A DNA stretch of 64,000 nucleotides from Brasenia schreberi (Eukaryota > Streptophyta > Magnoliopsida > Nymphaeales > Cabombaceae). The translations under genes and the position numbers were made by a program. Of the stretch, positions 12,968 to 25,560 are shown piece after piece. The stretch is taken from the NCBI GenBank assembly GCA_036023115.1, contig JAYKKT010000074.1, positions 9,608,501 through 9,672,500 of the forward strand, written 5' to 3'. Position 1 is the stretch's first letter, and the number at the start of each line of letters is the position of its first letter. The notes below the pieces were generated by a model. That model did no database searches. It saw only the letters and a program-made list of their open reading frames with translations, and was not told where the DNA came from.

Positions 12968-15900
12968 TCAAGGGTCATCATCATGAGGAGCCATACTGGT
13001 TTGACATGGTGAAAGAACCACAATTGGCTCTCCTTGATAACAAAACTCATCAAAAACAGAAGAATGGTCGTATAAATGCAGATTACCAGTTAAGTCTAGC
13101 CGCTTTAATTTACCTGAGAGAGCAGAAAGCGAAATGCAGTTAGCAAACGTACCAATTCGACCTCCAAAAGATGAACAGCGAAGCAAGAGATGGACAACAA
13201 AATGCAATGAAGGATAAGCATCTCAGCAGCCGCTTAATTGTACTGCTATTTAGTTCTAATATGCGAAAGCTCAGTATAGGCCCCTGAGTGCAAGGGTCAT
13301 AGCCTCAGAGTTTATGCCGTTTTGCCTCCACAATGGTTTTCCCCAAATTATCCAGAAAACAAAAGAGAGAAACAAGAAAGCACGAACATCTTAAAATAGT
13401 AACCACGCATCTACAAACTGGTCTTCGACAGACCAAAAGCTTGAAAAAAAAATTAAGCACTCATCAAGTAGTAATAATTGGAATGAACATATTGCTGCTT
13501 AATCACGATTATTGACAAGAAAAAATGCAGAGCTGTTTATTCTCCACTAAGGAAAAAGGTCAGGTTGTACCGCTTAGTCCATTCATTAAGACTACAACCA
13601 TAATAAGCTGTCTCATTTAGGTATAATAGAACATGATCTCTCGTTCCCTCTCCTCAATCCTAGACAAAAAACAATGGTTTTCCTGATTTGGCAATACGAC
13701 GTCCAGTAGCACACAAAGTATAAATCCTGGAAACCCACTTGAGTCATATTTTATGGTTCATAAAAACTTGACAAAATCCATATATGGACTCTGCCAGGCT
13801 AAGAAAAGCTTTGATGAAGGATCAATAGGATCTGGTAACCATGCAAAACTTTGAATTTATGGGCAACGCACCTTCCTCCAGCGCCTTTTTTATAGTTTGC
13901 AACATTTTCAGGTGCACAACTTTATGCAGATCAGTGTGGGAAAACATCCTCAAACAGAATGATTAGGTGGCATGACAAACAAAACAAAGAAGGATACCTC
14001 TTGAAAGTTTTAATGTGGCATGTATAACAGTCACAGATTCTAGGGGCATAAGGTTGTACCCAGCATCAACCACCATGAGATCAGGAGAATGCACAATAAT
14101 CTTTGAGAGAAAGGATGCGGTTTTTAGACCACCACGGTTTTGGCTGCAAAACATAAAGCATATAAAATTGATTGGCAGGTTAAGCAAGCCTGAATTTCTT
14201 ATTCTTTCTAAGGTCTAAACACCAAAACATCACCTGACCTTATGTTTAAGTTGATAAGCCCCAAATCATTTGATATTGCCTCTTCCACTTCGCTGAAACC
14301 AGAAGTCCCTAATCCAATACCTTCAATATTAAGCCTTTCGATGTGACCTTTTAATAAGAGGGTTGCCAAAGGAACAGCCACACACCTGGCAACCAGAAAA
14401 GCAAAAAAATGTAGAAGTCAAAGTGGTTTCAACTCTTACAGAAGGGAAAATATAAACCCATGCATGATCTATTTTCCTGCAATTTACCGGCCAAGATTAT
14501 TCTGAGCAATTGACAAAGACTTTAAAGGTTTCCTGAGTGCTGATAAGCTTTCTAATAGTTCAACCGCTCCTGTAGATGAAAGATCACAATTCGCCAGATT
14601 AATCTCAACCACTGAAAACTTCTCCGAGTGCTCTCTTAAGCATGATACCAAAACCCTGCACCACATTTGCAAGCCACAAATAAAATATTTTAAAAAGTCC
14701 CCTCAAAGTTTATGCTGAATCAACACTTAGAATCATAAGTACCTGACACCATCATCCTCAAGTGGATTATCGCTTATGTCTAAACTTTGCAATTGTGGCA
14801 TACACATTAGAGCGCATTTGAGATAATCCAAATCCTCTCTGCCAAGATCGTTCCCCCTGCAAAATACATGGTAACAACAAAGGAAGCAAGGCTCATAATT
14901 CACGACAAGCACATTCTCTATTTTTCCAAAGAAAATTTGCTTAAAACTGTATCAAGGTCAAGTATATGTTGAAGGAGGTACAAGCAAAATAAGTTTACTT
15001 GAGATTTTCTTATAGAGTATGTCTCTTTTGCTTGTGGAAGGGATCCAAATGAAAGAAAATTTCATTCACTCATAATCCTTTAAACACCCTTTGCAGAATT
15101 CTCCTAGATCTAGGGAATATATTTCTAAAAAAGGCTACTGAAGCTGACACGGCAAACACAAATTCCTTTCTTATGTTTGCCTGCCACTCAATAGATGAAA
15201 TTTGAATTGGATTCCCGTAAGTTGAGAATCCAAATTAAAGGTAACTAAACATTCCCTTAATGTTCTTGTAGACCATCTTCCATCTTATCTGTTAGAGCAT
15301 TTGAATTAGAAGAGTTGGCCTGCTAAAGGTCATTTTCACTCGTACAACCATCAAGTAGTCACAATGTGGGTAGGCTTCTAACCTTACATTATAACTCACG
15401 ACAGGACAGCCAAAGTACTCACGCAATGTGAACCTACAGATTCTAGCAGCCGCCAGATCCTCCAAGGTTTAGCATAAAACTATGCACATTAAAGAGGTTA
15501 TTATGCAGGCAGAAAAAAGTCTCGGGCATTTTTTTTCTAGCTTTCTACAGTAAGTTTCACCGATATGGCTTTAATAGGACCACGATTGATTATCCTCTGT
15601 TTACTAGATTGGTTGTCCGGACTAACCAGAATTGCCAGTCAACCTAGCAAACTCAATTATCACTCTAACCTAGCATGTACGGATAGTGATGAGCTGAAAA
15701 AAAGTTATATGAAAGATCTAGCTGAGTTGGAGCAACTTTTGGAAGGAAGCGATCTAACTAGACCTTATTTTCAGCAGTGCAATTAAGCAACGGGATGAGG
15801 TGTCAATATTCAAATTGTGATCACTTTATGGATAGTCCCCTCGAGTAGTTCACTTCCACTTAATCCCTTGCATGCTGTGAAACTTCTCAGTAACAGTTCG

Positions 15901-16966
15901 AGCCTGAATATCCTTAAACCAGTGCAAGCTTTTTATTTAGAAACATTCCCCAACCAAGACCAAATGCCAAAAGAGACTCATGGGATTGATGTGAAATTCT
16001 CAGGGCACAATACTCTGACCAGATTATTGTCAAAAAGCTTGACAAAGCTATGATCGTCTGACAGTTCTGCTCAGGTACCAGAGAGATTTGTTTGTGCAAA
16101 CCAGCAAGAGCCTGGTTTCTATGGAGCTATTAACATCAAAACAAGGGAATCTATTCTTCCTTTCTAAGAAACCTGCTGATTGCACTAACTTTGTTCTATC
16201 TCCCATTTGACGCAACTGCACACATCAGACCGTCCGTCTACCACCTTCCCTTGCCATCGATGACCCTTGTACACCCAGTTTTCCATGTTCCCCAGCTTGC
16301 TTTTGATGCAGAAAATGTTGGTATGGTAGTGAAAAAGCTATGTGTCGAGATCCCCATAGGGCATGCACAAAAAGATGCAGAAAAACCATCAACTTTACAT
16401 AAAGATCATCGCATGAACCACCAATAATGGATTGAGATACGTGAAGCACACCATTCCCTTGATTAGTTTTAGAGATTTTAAATGGACAGGCAAGAAAAGT
16501 TCAGGTCAACAATAGCGTTGGTAACTGGGACAAGCTAGATAAGCCCTTATCATGATAAATTACATTCACGCACAACTCCCAGCAGAGAAGATAACTAACA
16601 AAAAACCAACAAGGCTCACAGTTTCCAATAAGATGCCCACTTAAAAATACTAGAGATAATCAAATACCTTAAATTTAGAACCATTAGAGATTTTAATGGA
16701 GTGGCCAGTCTGGAAGAAAACGGAGAAAAATGTGCACCGGTACTGGGAGTAATCCAACCAGAAATCTGCAGTGCAAATGTCTTACGTCATTTACCTATCT
16801 TCCTTTATGTATAAAAAACACAAAGACAAGGCTATGTATTCTCACTCTATTTTCGGACAGCACCAAAGAAGAAATGTTGGATGACGAATCAATCAGAGCA
16901 TCTAGAACTATTCTCGCAAAATTTGGTGCCAAGCCACTATCAGAGATATTGAGTGAACAGAATGAC
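12968..16966 (-). CDS. RNI-like LRR gene, C-terminal LRR exons
   Basis: Seven exons: 16966-16846, 16765-16668, 14856-14743, 14655-14488, 14385-14239, 14143-13998, 13113-12968 (stop TGA at 12970-12968). All borders are GT-AG and phases agree. They encode ribonuclease-inhibitor-like leucine-rich repeats; visible units include LKSLMVLNLRGNDL, LQSLDISDNPLEDDGVR, VVEINLANCDLSSTGAV, LKSLSIAQNNLG, IERLNIEGIGLGTSGF and LKRLDLTGNLHL. The protein ends SMAPHDDDP, as I recall for a conserved plant family annotated as RNI-like or LRR family protein with no settled function. Such repeats usually form a curved protein-binding surface. No frameshift was found in this block. The role of the gene is unknown. 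Confidence 0.85.
14857..16667 (-). other. LRR gene intron, 1.8 kb, no recognised content
   Basis: Lies between the exons ending LNLR and starting GNDLGRED. Short ORFs on both strands (up to 78 codons) show no family resemblance. I see no transposon ends in it. Confidence 0.45.
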
Positions 16967-17479
16967 CTAATAGAATAGTCACATATTAAAAATTGTAGTG
17001 ATACCAAAACAGTGACCAAGAAAGGTTGTAAAAGGGTTGCACGATACCAATTTCCTTGTAGCGATTTGGTAAATATCATACTAGAACATGTATCAGTCAC
17101 TAACACACATTTTTCGTGTCATATTGTAAAAAGCACAACATTTTAGCACTACAATTCCAAACATGCACGCACACCACAAAAATGAAATAAAAGGACATAG
17201 AAAGCAACAAATTCATAAAAGCTTATTAGAGTTAAATAAAACAGAAGTATAGAACACTTGAGCATCAACTATCATGGTAGCATCATACATTCAAACTATT
17301 ATAGTGCAATATACATAAGCAATGTGTTATAAATATATTACATATGCATATGCAAACATATACCCATACCCACACCCAGACACGTGAATTTCAATAAAAA
17401 ACCATACAGAACTTGAAAAATATAAGAACTTTAGATCGTCATTAATAAACAGTAACAACTTACAAGTAATCTTTTACTT

Positions 17480-17595
17480 TTTCTAAAAGGCAAGCTCGGT
17501 TAGGCAAACCCCTGCCAGATGCACACTCAAGTATTGAACTCCCGGCCTTTTGTCTGGCTGAACCCCTAGCCAGTGAATATGCCCTTTGGGGCAAC
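17480..17595 (-). repeat. tRNA-derived SINE-like repeat
   Basis: The minus strand reads CACTGGCTAGGGGTTC (box A-like), then GGGAGTTCAATACTTG (box B-like) about 25 nt on. It lies in the LRR gene intron just outside the nested Copia elements. Confidence 0.45.
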
Positions 17596-18590
17596 TTACA
17601 AGTGATTACTTATACAAAAAGAAAAATAGAGTTGTCTATATCAATCTCTAAAACAAACCTAGACCTTATATGAGCTTTAGCCTAATTTCTCACTTAAGTT
17701 TCTAACCCATAATACTACTTATTAAAGTACTTTGGAAGCGTTTATCCTTAAATGAAATGCCAAACAGATTTCCTATGTTTTCATTCCTAAACTCTTTATC
17801 TGTACAAGAGCTTGACAGACATACACGTGACAGATCTGCAATCAATAGACCTGCATGTAATAAACTTATGTTGTGATGAACCCATATGTCAAGATGGAAA
17901 ACGGCACAATCGCAGACCTAAGAGTGACAATAGGCTTCCAACTTCGATTTCATACTCAACTTCATAGTCAGGGACAATCTTTAGCAATGCAAACAGACTG
18001 GTCCTCAGAATCTATACTTGGCCCTTAGAAACTCATAAACGCTGTCAGGCTGGTGCTTCTACCCAGATTCAGGAATATACACTTGTCACTGTTGAGTTTT
18101 CTCCTGCTGAACGCACTCTTGTTTGATTTACTCCATCTAAATGTATACTCTATCAGTGCACTATCAAGCATGTTCCTCTTGCTCCTTAATTGATTCCCAC
18201 CTTCAAGTTCACTATTGTTTGTTAAGCAAACTAGCCTCTAGTTCTTCATGCATGTGTTCCAACACTTAATAAAAGCATGGACATGTGATGTCACCACGAC
18301 CTAACAAATATTTGTGTTGATACACTCATCAAGAATGAAACAACAGAGAATAGTAAAATAGGATATTAAAAATCAATTGATCCATCAGTGGCTTTTAAAT
18401 CACTTAGATTGCAAGGATTTCATTTCATATGCTGGAAGGTCAGGCTTTTGGGTTGCCTCATATCTCAATGTGCCATGCATAAAAGGCACTGGTTCTCTAG
18501 CATTGGACAAGCAATAGAGAAATGGACTCGCACGCTTGGCTCCATAAACCATGAGTTTTACTGGATTTACTTTTTCTTGTATAAAATGGC

Positions 18591-18595
18591 ATTGC
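18591..18595. repeat. Left target-site duplication ATTGC of outer Copia
   Basis: ATTGC directly precedes the left LTR and recurs at 31771-31775 directly after the right LTR. This fixes both borders of the 13.2-kb composite insertion. Confidence 0.85.
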
Positions 18596-18940
18596 TATAA
18601 GAAAACAATCCTTCAAGTAACTTGAGGAATCCCAACCAATCATCAATTGAACAAACCAAGAGTAGCCAAGAAACAAACCCACCAAAAGCTAAGTGTTTCA
18701 ATGCTTAATACAAGTTGAATAACAAGAAATCAAAGGGTCAAAGCAAGTGTCAAAGTGCTTCAAAACAGCACCTCTTATTAAGAGGTAAGAGGCTCTATTT
18801 ATAGAGCAAATGTATAGGTTTATTTTACACCAATTAGAGGAGAAAGGGATGCAGCCAGCAGCTAGCTGGGGGTGGCTAGGACTCTGGCCATCCATCACAC
18901 AAACACGGGCCCTAGTAGCCCGTCCTATTACATTTTAACA
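18596..18940 (-). repeat. 3' LTR of outer Copia
   Basis: 345 bp, running TATAAGAAAAC to TTTTAACA on the plus strand. It matches 31409-31770 along its length with several small indels. It is flanked inside by the minus-strand polypurine tract. Confidence 0.85.
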
Positions 18941-19558
18941 CCCCCATCAAACTTATGGTATGGACACCGAAAGTTTGTCTAACAAAAAACAAAATCTATG
19001 AGTCGATAATGACTTTATGAAGAAGTCGGCTAGTTGCATTTTAGACGGTACGTAACATAGGGTGAGCTTCTTCTTTAAACATTCATCTCGAACAAAATGA
19101 CAATCCATTTTAATATGCATCATTCTTTCATGAAAGTGTTGTTAGATGCGATGTACATGACACCCCTGTTGTCACAAAACATCACGGAGGATTGTTATAG
19201 GGTGACTCATGTCTCAGAGCACTTATGTGATTCATGAAGTCTAAGTAGCAATGGTTAACATTGCACGATATTATGCTTCTATGGAAGATAGGGATACCTT
19301 CTTGTTGCTTCTTAATCTCCAAGAGATCAATGACTCACCTAAGAAAGCACAAAAACCAGCAGTGGAGTGTTGATTGTTGACATCTCCACCTTAATCAGCA
19401 TTAGTATATACAGTTAAGTCAAGAGAGGAAGAAGAAGTTAAAAACACCCCATTATCCAGAAAATGATTAATGTATCTCATAATTCTCATTGACCATGCTC
19501 ATATGGGCAGTAATAGGAGCTTGCCGAATTTGGCTTGTAGTGTGAACAACGTAAGATA

Positions 19559-19828
19559 TGTTAGATTCTAGCTGAAAACTGAGTGTCAAGAAGGGAAAAA
19601 CAGATTTTAGGATAAATGAAGTGTGTCATCACCCACTCTATGTTATTCCTTTCTAGGTAATGATACAACCCTACTGCCAGTAGGGTTTTTCTTTTATAAC
19701 CAGCCTACATTCTACTATATTATAGTATTATAATTAATGAAAGGAATTTAAAGGTATCTTTAAAAATAAATGATAAGACAACTATCTAAATACTAGATTT
19801 CTGCATGATGCACCCAATCTCTTCAACA
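19559..19828 (-). repeat. 3' LTR of inner Copia
   Basis: 270 bp, TGTTAGATTC to CTTCAACA. It is followed inward by ATCCCCCTCAAGTTGGG, which on the minus strand is a polypurine tract. Confidence 0.85.
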
Positions 19829-19914
19829 ATCCCCCTCAAGTTGGGTGTAAAGATTGTAATTAAACCCAACTTGCTACATAACATACGAAGGGTATCCCTA
19901 CTTACAGCTTTGGT

Positions 19915-20130
19915 CTACATATATGCACATTGTTTATTTGATCTCACATATTCCAATCTAAACTCATTAGAACTTATACAATCTATGATGAAATGGCAGT
20001 CAATCTCAATATGATTCGTTCTTTTATGAAATACTAGATTTGCAGCAATTTGAATTGCTGCCTTACTGTCACACCATATAGAAATTGGAATTTTTATCGT
20101 AAATCCTATTTCCATAAGTAATAAATGCAA
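19915..20130 (-). pseudogene. Copia RNase H fragment (inner element)
   Basis: The frame reads IWCDSKAAIQIAANLVFHKR then TNHIEIDCHFI, the conserved RNase H core and its downstream H-x-D-C-H motif of plant Copia elements. It sits just before the polypurine tract as expected. Confidence 0.8.
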
Positions 20131-20547
20131 TCATTTTCCCTCACAAATACCTAAAGCAATAGCTCTATACTCGGCTTCTGCCATGGATCTGGCCACTATG
20201 GTATGTTTCTTGCTTTTCCATGATACTATATTCCCACCCACCAATAAGACATATCCTGAGGTTGACTTCGTATCTTCCTTGGAACTTGCCCAGTCTGCAT
20301 CAATATATACTTCGATATTTGTGTGTCCATGATTCCTTTATAGTATGCCCAATCCAGGAGCCCTTTTTAAATATATGAATATGTGATATACTCCATTCAT
20401 ATGTATTTTAGAGGGAGCATGCATGAATCTACTAACAATTCTCACAACATGAGAGATATAAGGACTTTGATAATTTCCACTTCAGTTTCTTGATTTCTTT
20501 AGTGTCATCCCTATAACAATTATATCATCAACATAAACCTAGTAATA

Positions 20548-21337
20548 CAACAACAACAACTAAGCCTTTTCTCATACTAGACGGGGTCGGCTACATGGAT
20601 TCTTTGTTTCCACAGATCCCTATCATGTGTCATATTAGCAGTTAACTCACAATAAGCTAGATCATTCTTTATTGTTTCTTTCCAACACTTTTGTGGTCGT
20701 CCTCTAGCTCTTTTAATACTTTCCAAATTTAATTTTTCATACCTTCTTACAGGTTCTTCTTTTCATCTTCTTTCTATATGTCCAAACCATCTTAAACGAT
20801 GTTCTCTCATTTTATCCTCTATTGGTGTCACTCCTAATTTGTTTCTAATAACCTCATTATGTATACGGTCTTTTCTTGTATGACCACTCATCCATCTCAA
20901 CATCTTCATTTCTGTCACAGACATCTTTTGTACATGTTGATGATTAACTGCCCAACAATCAGAACCATAAAACATGGCAGGCCTAATTGTTGCTCTATAA
21001 TATTTACCTTTTAACTTTAATAGTATCTTCTTATCACAAAAAATACTTGGCGCCCCTCTCCATTTTAACCAACCAGCATTAATTATATGCGTAACATCTC
21101 CATCAATTCTTCCATCACTCTGAAAAATTGACCCTAGGTATTTAAAACTTTCCTTTTGAGAGATGCAATGTGTACCAATTTTAATTTCTATGTCCTCTGA
21201 GGTAACCAAATGATCAAACTTACATTCCATATATTATGTCTTTGTTCTACAAAGTCGGAGGCCTTTGCTTTCTAATGTTTCTCAACATAGTTCAAATTTT
21301 CTATTAACTTTTTCCTTAGACTCCTCCACAATATAAA
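20548..21337 (-). mobile_element. 5'-truncated RTE-type LINE, copy 1
   Basis: A 790-bp minus-strand LINE 3' end with a (TTG)n tail at 20548-20560. It is flanked by the 9-bp direct repeat CTAGTAATA (20539-20547 and 21338-21346), so insertion split the YVDD motif of the inner Copia reverse transcriptase. The ORF at 21230-20763 encodes the C-terminal LINE region (SFKYLGSIFQSDGRI, KLKGKYYRATIRPAM, HRLRWFGHIERR). It matches copy 2 at 22720-23190 closely. Confidence 0.9.
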
Positions 21338-21518
21338 CTAGTAATAATGTTAGTTTTATCCCTTTTTTAATAAACAATGTATAATCACTAACACTCTTGG
21401 AATAGCCTAACTTAATGATATTAGTGCTGAACTTCTCAAACCACGTGCGTGGTGACTTCTTTAGGCCATATATGGCCTTTTCATTCTTCACGTCTAATTT
21501 GTTAATGTAATAGGGCAC
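21282..21518 (-). pseudogene. Copia reverse transcriptase fragment (inner element)
   Basis: Reads YGLKKSPRTWFEKFS and YTLFIKKG, diagnostic of plant Copia reverse transcriptase. From about 21337 downward the sequence becomes LINE copy 1, so the apparent 78-codon ORF is a fusion of Copia and LINE sequence. Confidence 0.8.
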
Positions 21519-22560
21519 GGGCCATTAGGGCCCGTGCACAGCATGTCCAAGGCACAGGGGCCCGTTGGATGGCTCCAATGGCCAAGGGACCAGCCAACAA
21601 CCCTCTCTTTATTTGTTTTTCTCATTCTTTCTTGCTTCTAATGTAACCACTGTATACTCTATAAATACCACTCTAATCCATGAATAAAGTATGTTGTCAT
21701 CGTACAGCTTTTACCTTGTGTTTGGTTTGCTTCCGCTCTCTTGATTGCTATATTTGAAGTTTGATACTATACTCAAGTGATTTGAGAATCTTGGCGATTT
21801 GTCGAAGTTGCATCGTGAGCATCAACCTTCGATCATCAACACCAATTTACATAGTATCAGAGCCTCCGATTGAAGAGTGCATCGAAATATTAACACGGGT
21901 GAAAATTTCGAGAAAACATACCAAACTTGAGGTTAGTCCAAATCTTTTGATTTTACATGAAATGGAAAGCAAAAATGAGATGTTTAGATGTATCCTTGAC
22001 CCAAAATGTTATAAAAGCTGGGTTAGGACCACGAAAAAATATTTTTTGTCAAAAGATTTTTGGGATTACATTGATGAAACAATAAAAAAACCGATTTTGA
22101 ATATTGATGGTTTAAACGATGATGAGATTATTAAAGCTCATGAAAAATATAAGCAAGACTTAAAAGTATGGGAAAAATGAATGCAAAAATTACGTGGATT
22201 ATTTGCCAAAATGTTGATGACAAGCTTAGAAATAGAATTAGTGCTTTCGAAAATGCATTTGAAACTTCAGAATATTTAAAGAACTTCATTCTCAAGATGA
22301 TTTTGTTTTTCAAATTGATTTGATGGAAAGAATGATAATGCTTAAACAAGAAAATTTAAACATTAAAGACTATCACAATGAGTTTTCGGAATTATGGACC
22401 CAACTAAGGAGTTTTTATAAATTTGTAAATCTTTATAAATTAGATGAATTTCAAGAGTTTTTGGACAATCAACATTAAAGACTTACAAGCCTCTACATGT
22501 GAAAAATATCGAAGGAACATCAAAGAAGTCCATGGGACCGTGGCCTAACAAGGACACCAA
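21513..22560 (+). mobile_element. Plus-strand Copia fragment: LTR, primer site, gag
   Basis: An LTR-like segment (about 21513-21851, starting TGTTAATGTAATAGGGC, with TATA box CTATAAATACC near 21660) is followed by TAGTATCAGAGCC (21852-21864), then by gag sequence. The gag includes KCYKSWVRTTKKYFLSKDFW (about 22012-22071) and HEKYKQDLKVWEK, and then a stop with gag-like sequence resuming in other frames to about 22450. Pol and the 3' LTR are absent. The LTR shares a GGGCCCGT-rich start with the outer Copia LTR. Right border uncertain. Confidence 0.7.
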
Positions 22561-22719
22561 TTGTTTCCACAGATCCCTATCGTGTGCTATGTTAGCAGTG
22601 AACTCACAATAAGCTAGATCATTCTTTATTGTTTCTTTCCATCACTTTTGTGGTCGTCCTCTAGCTCTTTTAATACTTTCCAAATTTAGTTTTTCATACC
22701 TTCTTACCGGTTCTTCTTT

Positions 22720-23958
22720 TCATCTTCTTTCTATATGTCCAAACCATCTTAAACGATATTCTCTCATTTTATCCTCTATTGGTGTCACTCTTAATTTGTT
22801 TCTAATAACCTCATTATGTATATGGTCTTTTCTTGTGTGACCACTCATCCATCTCAACATCTTCGTTTCTGTCACAGACATCTTTTGTACATGTTGATGA
22901 TTAACTACCCAACACTCAGAACCATAAAACATGGCAGGCCTAATTGCTGCTCTATAATATTTACCTTTTAACTTTAATGGTATCTTCTTATCACAAAGAA
23001 TACCTGATGCCCCTCTCCATTTTAACCAACCAGCATTAATTCTATGCGTAACATCTCCCTCAATTCTTCCATCACTCTGAAAAGTTGACCCTAGGTATTT
23101 AAAACTTCCCTTTTGGGAGATGCAATGTGTGCCAATTTTAATTTCTATGTCCTGTGAGGTAACCAAATGATCAAACTTACATTCCATATATTTTATCTTT
23201 ATTCTACTAAGTTGGAGGCCTTTGCTTTCTAATGTTTCTCTCCATAGTTCCAATTTTCTCTTAACTTTTTCCTTGGACTCCTCCAGTAATACAATGTCAT
23301 CTGCAAATAACATACACCAAGGTACTTCATCTTGAATATGTTTTGTTAACTCATCCATCACCATTATAAAAAAGTATGGACTTAAAGTTGATCCTCGATG
23401 TAACCCAATATTAACTTCAAAGAAATCTGTCGTTCCTTCATGAGTCCTCACACATGTTTTTGCACTATCATACATGTCTCTTATAAGGTTAATGTATGTC
23501 AATGGGATACCTCTTTTCTCCAAAGGACCTCCCTCGGTACTCTATCATAAGCTTTTTCTAGATCAATAAATATCATGTAAAGGTCTTTCTTTTTTGCTCT
23601 AAAATGTTCCATAAGACGTCTCAAAAGGTAAATCGCTTGAACAATAGATCTGCCTGGCATGAATCCAAATTGGTTCTCTTGTACTTGATACTTGTCTTAA
23701 CCTACGTTCGATAATTCTTTCCCATAATTTCATAGTATGGCTCATTAACTTGATACCTCGATAATTCGCACAATTTTGAATGTCTCCCTTGTTCTTATAT
23801 ATGGGTATACATGTACTTGCTCTCCATTCCTCGGGCATCTTTTGGTTTTTCCATATTTCATTAAATAATTTTGTGAGCCTAGTTATTCCTATTTCTCCTA
23901 GTATTTTCCAAACTTCTATAGGAATATTATTTGGTCCTACTGATTTACCACCCTTCAT
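22720..23958 (-). pseudogene. LINE reverse transcriptase
   Basis: Two ORFs, 23958-23599 (GPNNIPIEVWKILGEIG, NCANYRGIKLMSHTMKLWER) and 23523-22720 (IGLHRGSTLSPYFFIMVMD, FADDIVLL, SFKYLGSTFQSDGRI, RWFGHIERR), form the RT palm and C-terminal region of an RTE-clade element. A frame break near 23524-23598 separates them. Confidence 0.85.
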
Positions 23959-24791
23959 ATTTTAAGAGCCTCTTTCACTTCATTCTTTTGAATACGTCGG
24001 TAGAAATTGTGGTTTATATACTCTTATGACTTGGCTAAATCTCCTAAACTAATACTAACATCTTTATTTTCATTAAAAAGATTATAAAGATAGTTTTTCC
24101 ATCTATTTCTTATATCATCATTTGCCACTAGAATTTTTTCATCCTCGTCCTTGATGCATCTAACATAATTAAGATCTTTAGTTTTCTTATCTCTAGCCCT
24201 AGCTATCCTAAAAATATCTCTTTCACCCTCTTTTGAGTTAAATTTTTTTATATAAATCCTCCCAAATTTTAGCTTTTGCTTCACTCACGGCCTTTTCGCT
24301 TCCTTCTTTGCTTTCTTATAAGGATCTAAAGTTTCACTAGTTTTCTTAGCATAATGTAATTTGTAACATGTCCTCTTTGCCTTGATTTTATTTTGTACTA
24401 CTTCACTCCACCACCAAGTTTGTTTTTGTGCCGGTACATACACCTCCCTTAGATACTCCTAACACATCTTTCGCCACTTTCCTAATATGTATAGCCATAT
24501 TATTTCACATATCACAAGTGTACCAACATAATTCCAAACATCTCCTTGAAGGACTTTCTGTTTAAATATATCTTCTTTCTCGCTTTTGAGGTTCCACCAT
24601 TTAGTCTGAATAGCTCGATGCACTCTTTTCTTCTTTGTCCATTTTTTTATTTGTAAATCCATAACTAAAAGTCGATGTTGGGTGGTTAAGCTTTCTCCAA
24701 TCTTTACAACACACTCTATCTTTTTTCTACAAATAAAGTAATCAATTTGTGTTTGTGATAAGCCACTCTTATAAGTAATTAAATGTTCATC

Positions 24792-25397
24792 TCATTTTTT
24801 GAAGATTGTATTGACTATAAAGAGATCAAATACCATAGCAAAATTTAAAATCTCCCTACCTTCCTCATTTATATTCCCAAAACCAAAGTTTCCATGAATA
24901 CCTTGATATCCTAATGCCTCTTTACCGACATGTCCATTTAAGTCTCCTCCTAAACAAATCATCTCCCTTTGTGGAATCTTTTGAATCACCTTATCTAACT
25001 CTTCCCAAAAAGATGTCTTTATACTATCTTCTAGTCCTACTTGGGTTGCGTAAGCACAAACTATATTCAAAACCTCTACTCCTAACACTAATTTCAATGT
25101 CATGATTCGGTCACCATATCGTTGTATGTCTACTACACTCTCCTTTAAATCTTTATTTATGATAATACCAACTCCGTTTCGGGCCTTTTCTTTACCTGAG
25201 TACCATAATTTAAAACATGTATCCTCTATCTCCTTTGCTTTTTCTCCAACCCATTTTGTCTCTTGTAAACATAGAATATGAATCTTTCTTCGAATCATAG
25301 TATCTACCACCTCCATTAGCTTACCCGATAATGTTCCGATATTCCAAGAACCAATACGAATCTTATTATCTAGGACTAGCTTCCTTACCCCCCGCAT
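24792..25397 (-). pseudogene. LINE APE-type endonuclease
   Basis: 201 codons. It starts with RIGSWNIGTLSGKL, then ILCLQETKWVGEKA (catalytic QET motif), an SFWEELDKV helix, and ICLGGDLNGHVG, where a D-x-N motif is conserved. This fold cuts target DNA to prime reverse transcription. The ORF closes before the expected linkage to reverse transcriptase. Confidence 0.85.
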
Positions 25398-25560
25398 CTA
25401 TCCATAATCAAAATGTGGAGACCCTCTCTGCAAATTATTCACTACATTCGGGCGGCAATGTAGCGGGACTAACTTCTTTACCCACACCCGTCCATGATAT
25501 GGGAACCCTCTCTGCAATTGATTCACTATATTCGGGCGAAAATATAGTGGCCCTTGCTTA
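25388..25560 (-). repeat. Two tandem monomers in LINE 5' region
   Basis: Two units of about 85 bp share ACCCTCTCTGCAA then ATTCACTA and ATTCGGGCG. They lie just upstream of the endonuclease frame. Tandem 5' monomers serve as promoters in some LINEs; that role is inferred here. Confidence 0.55.
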
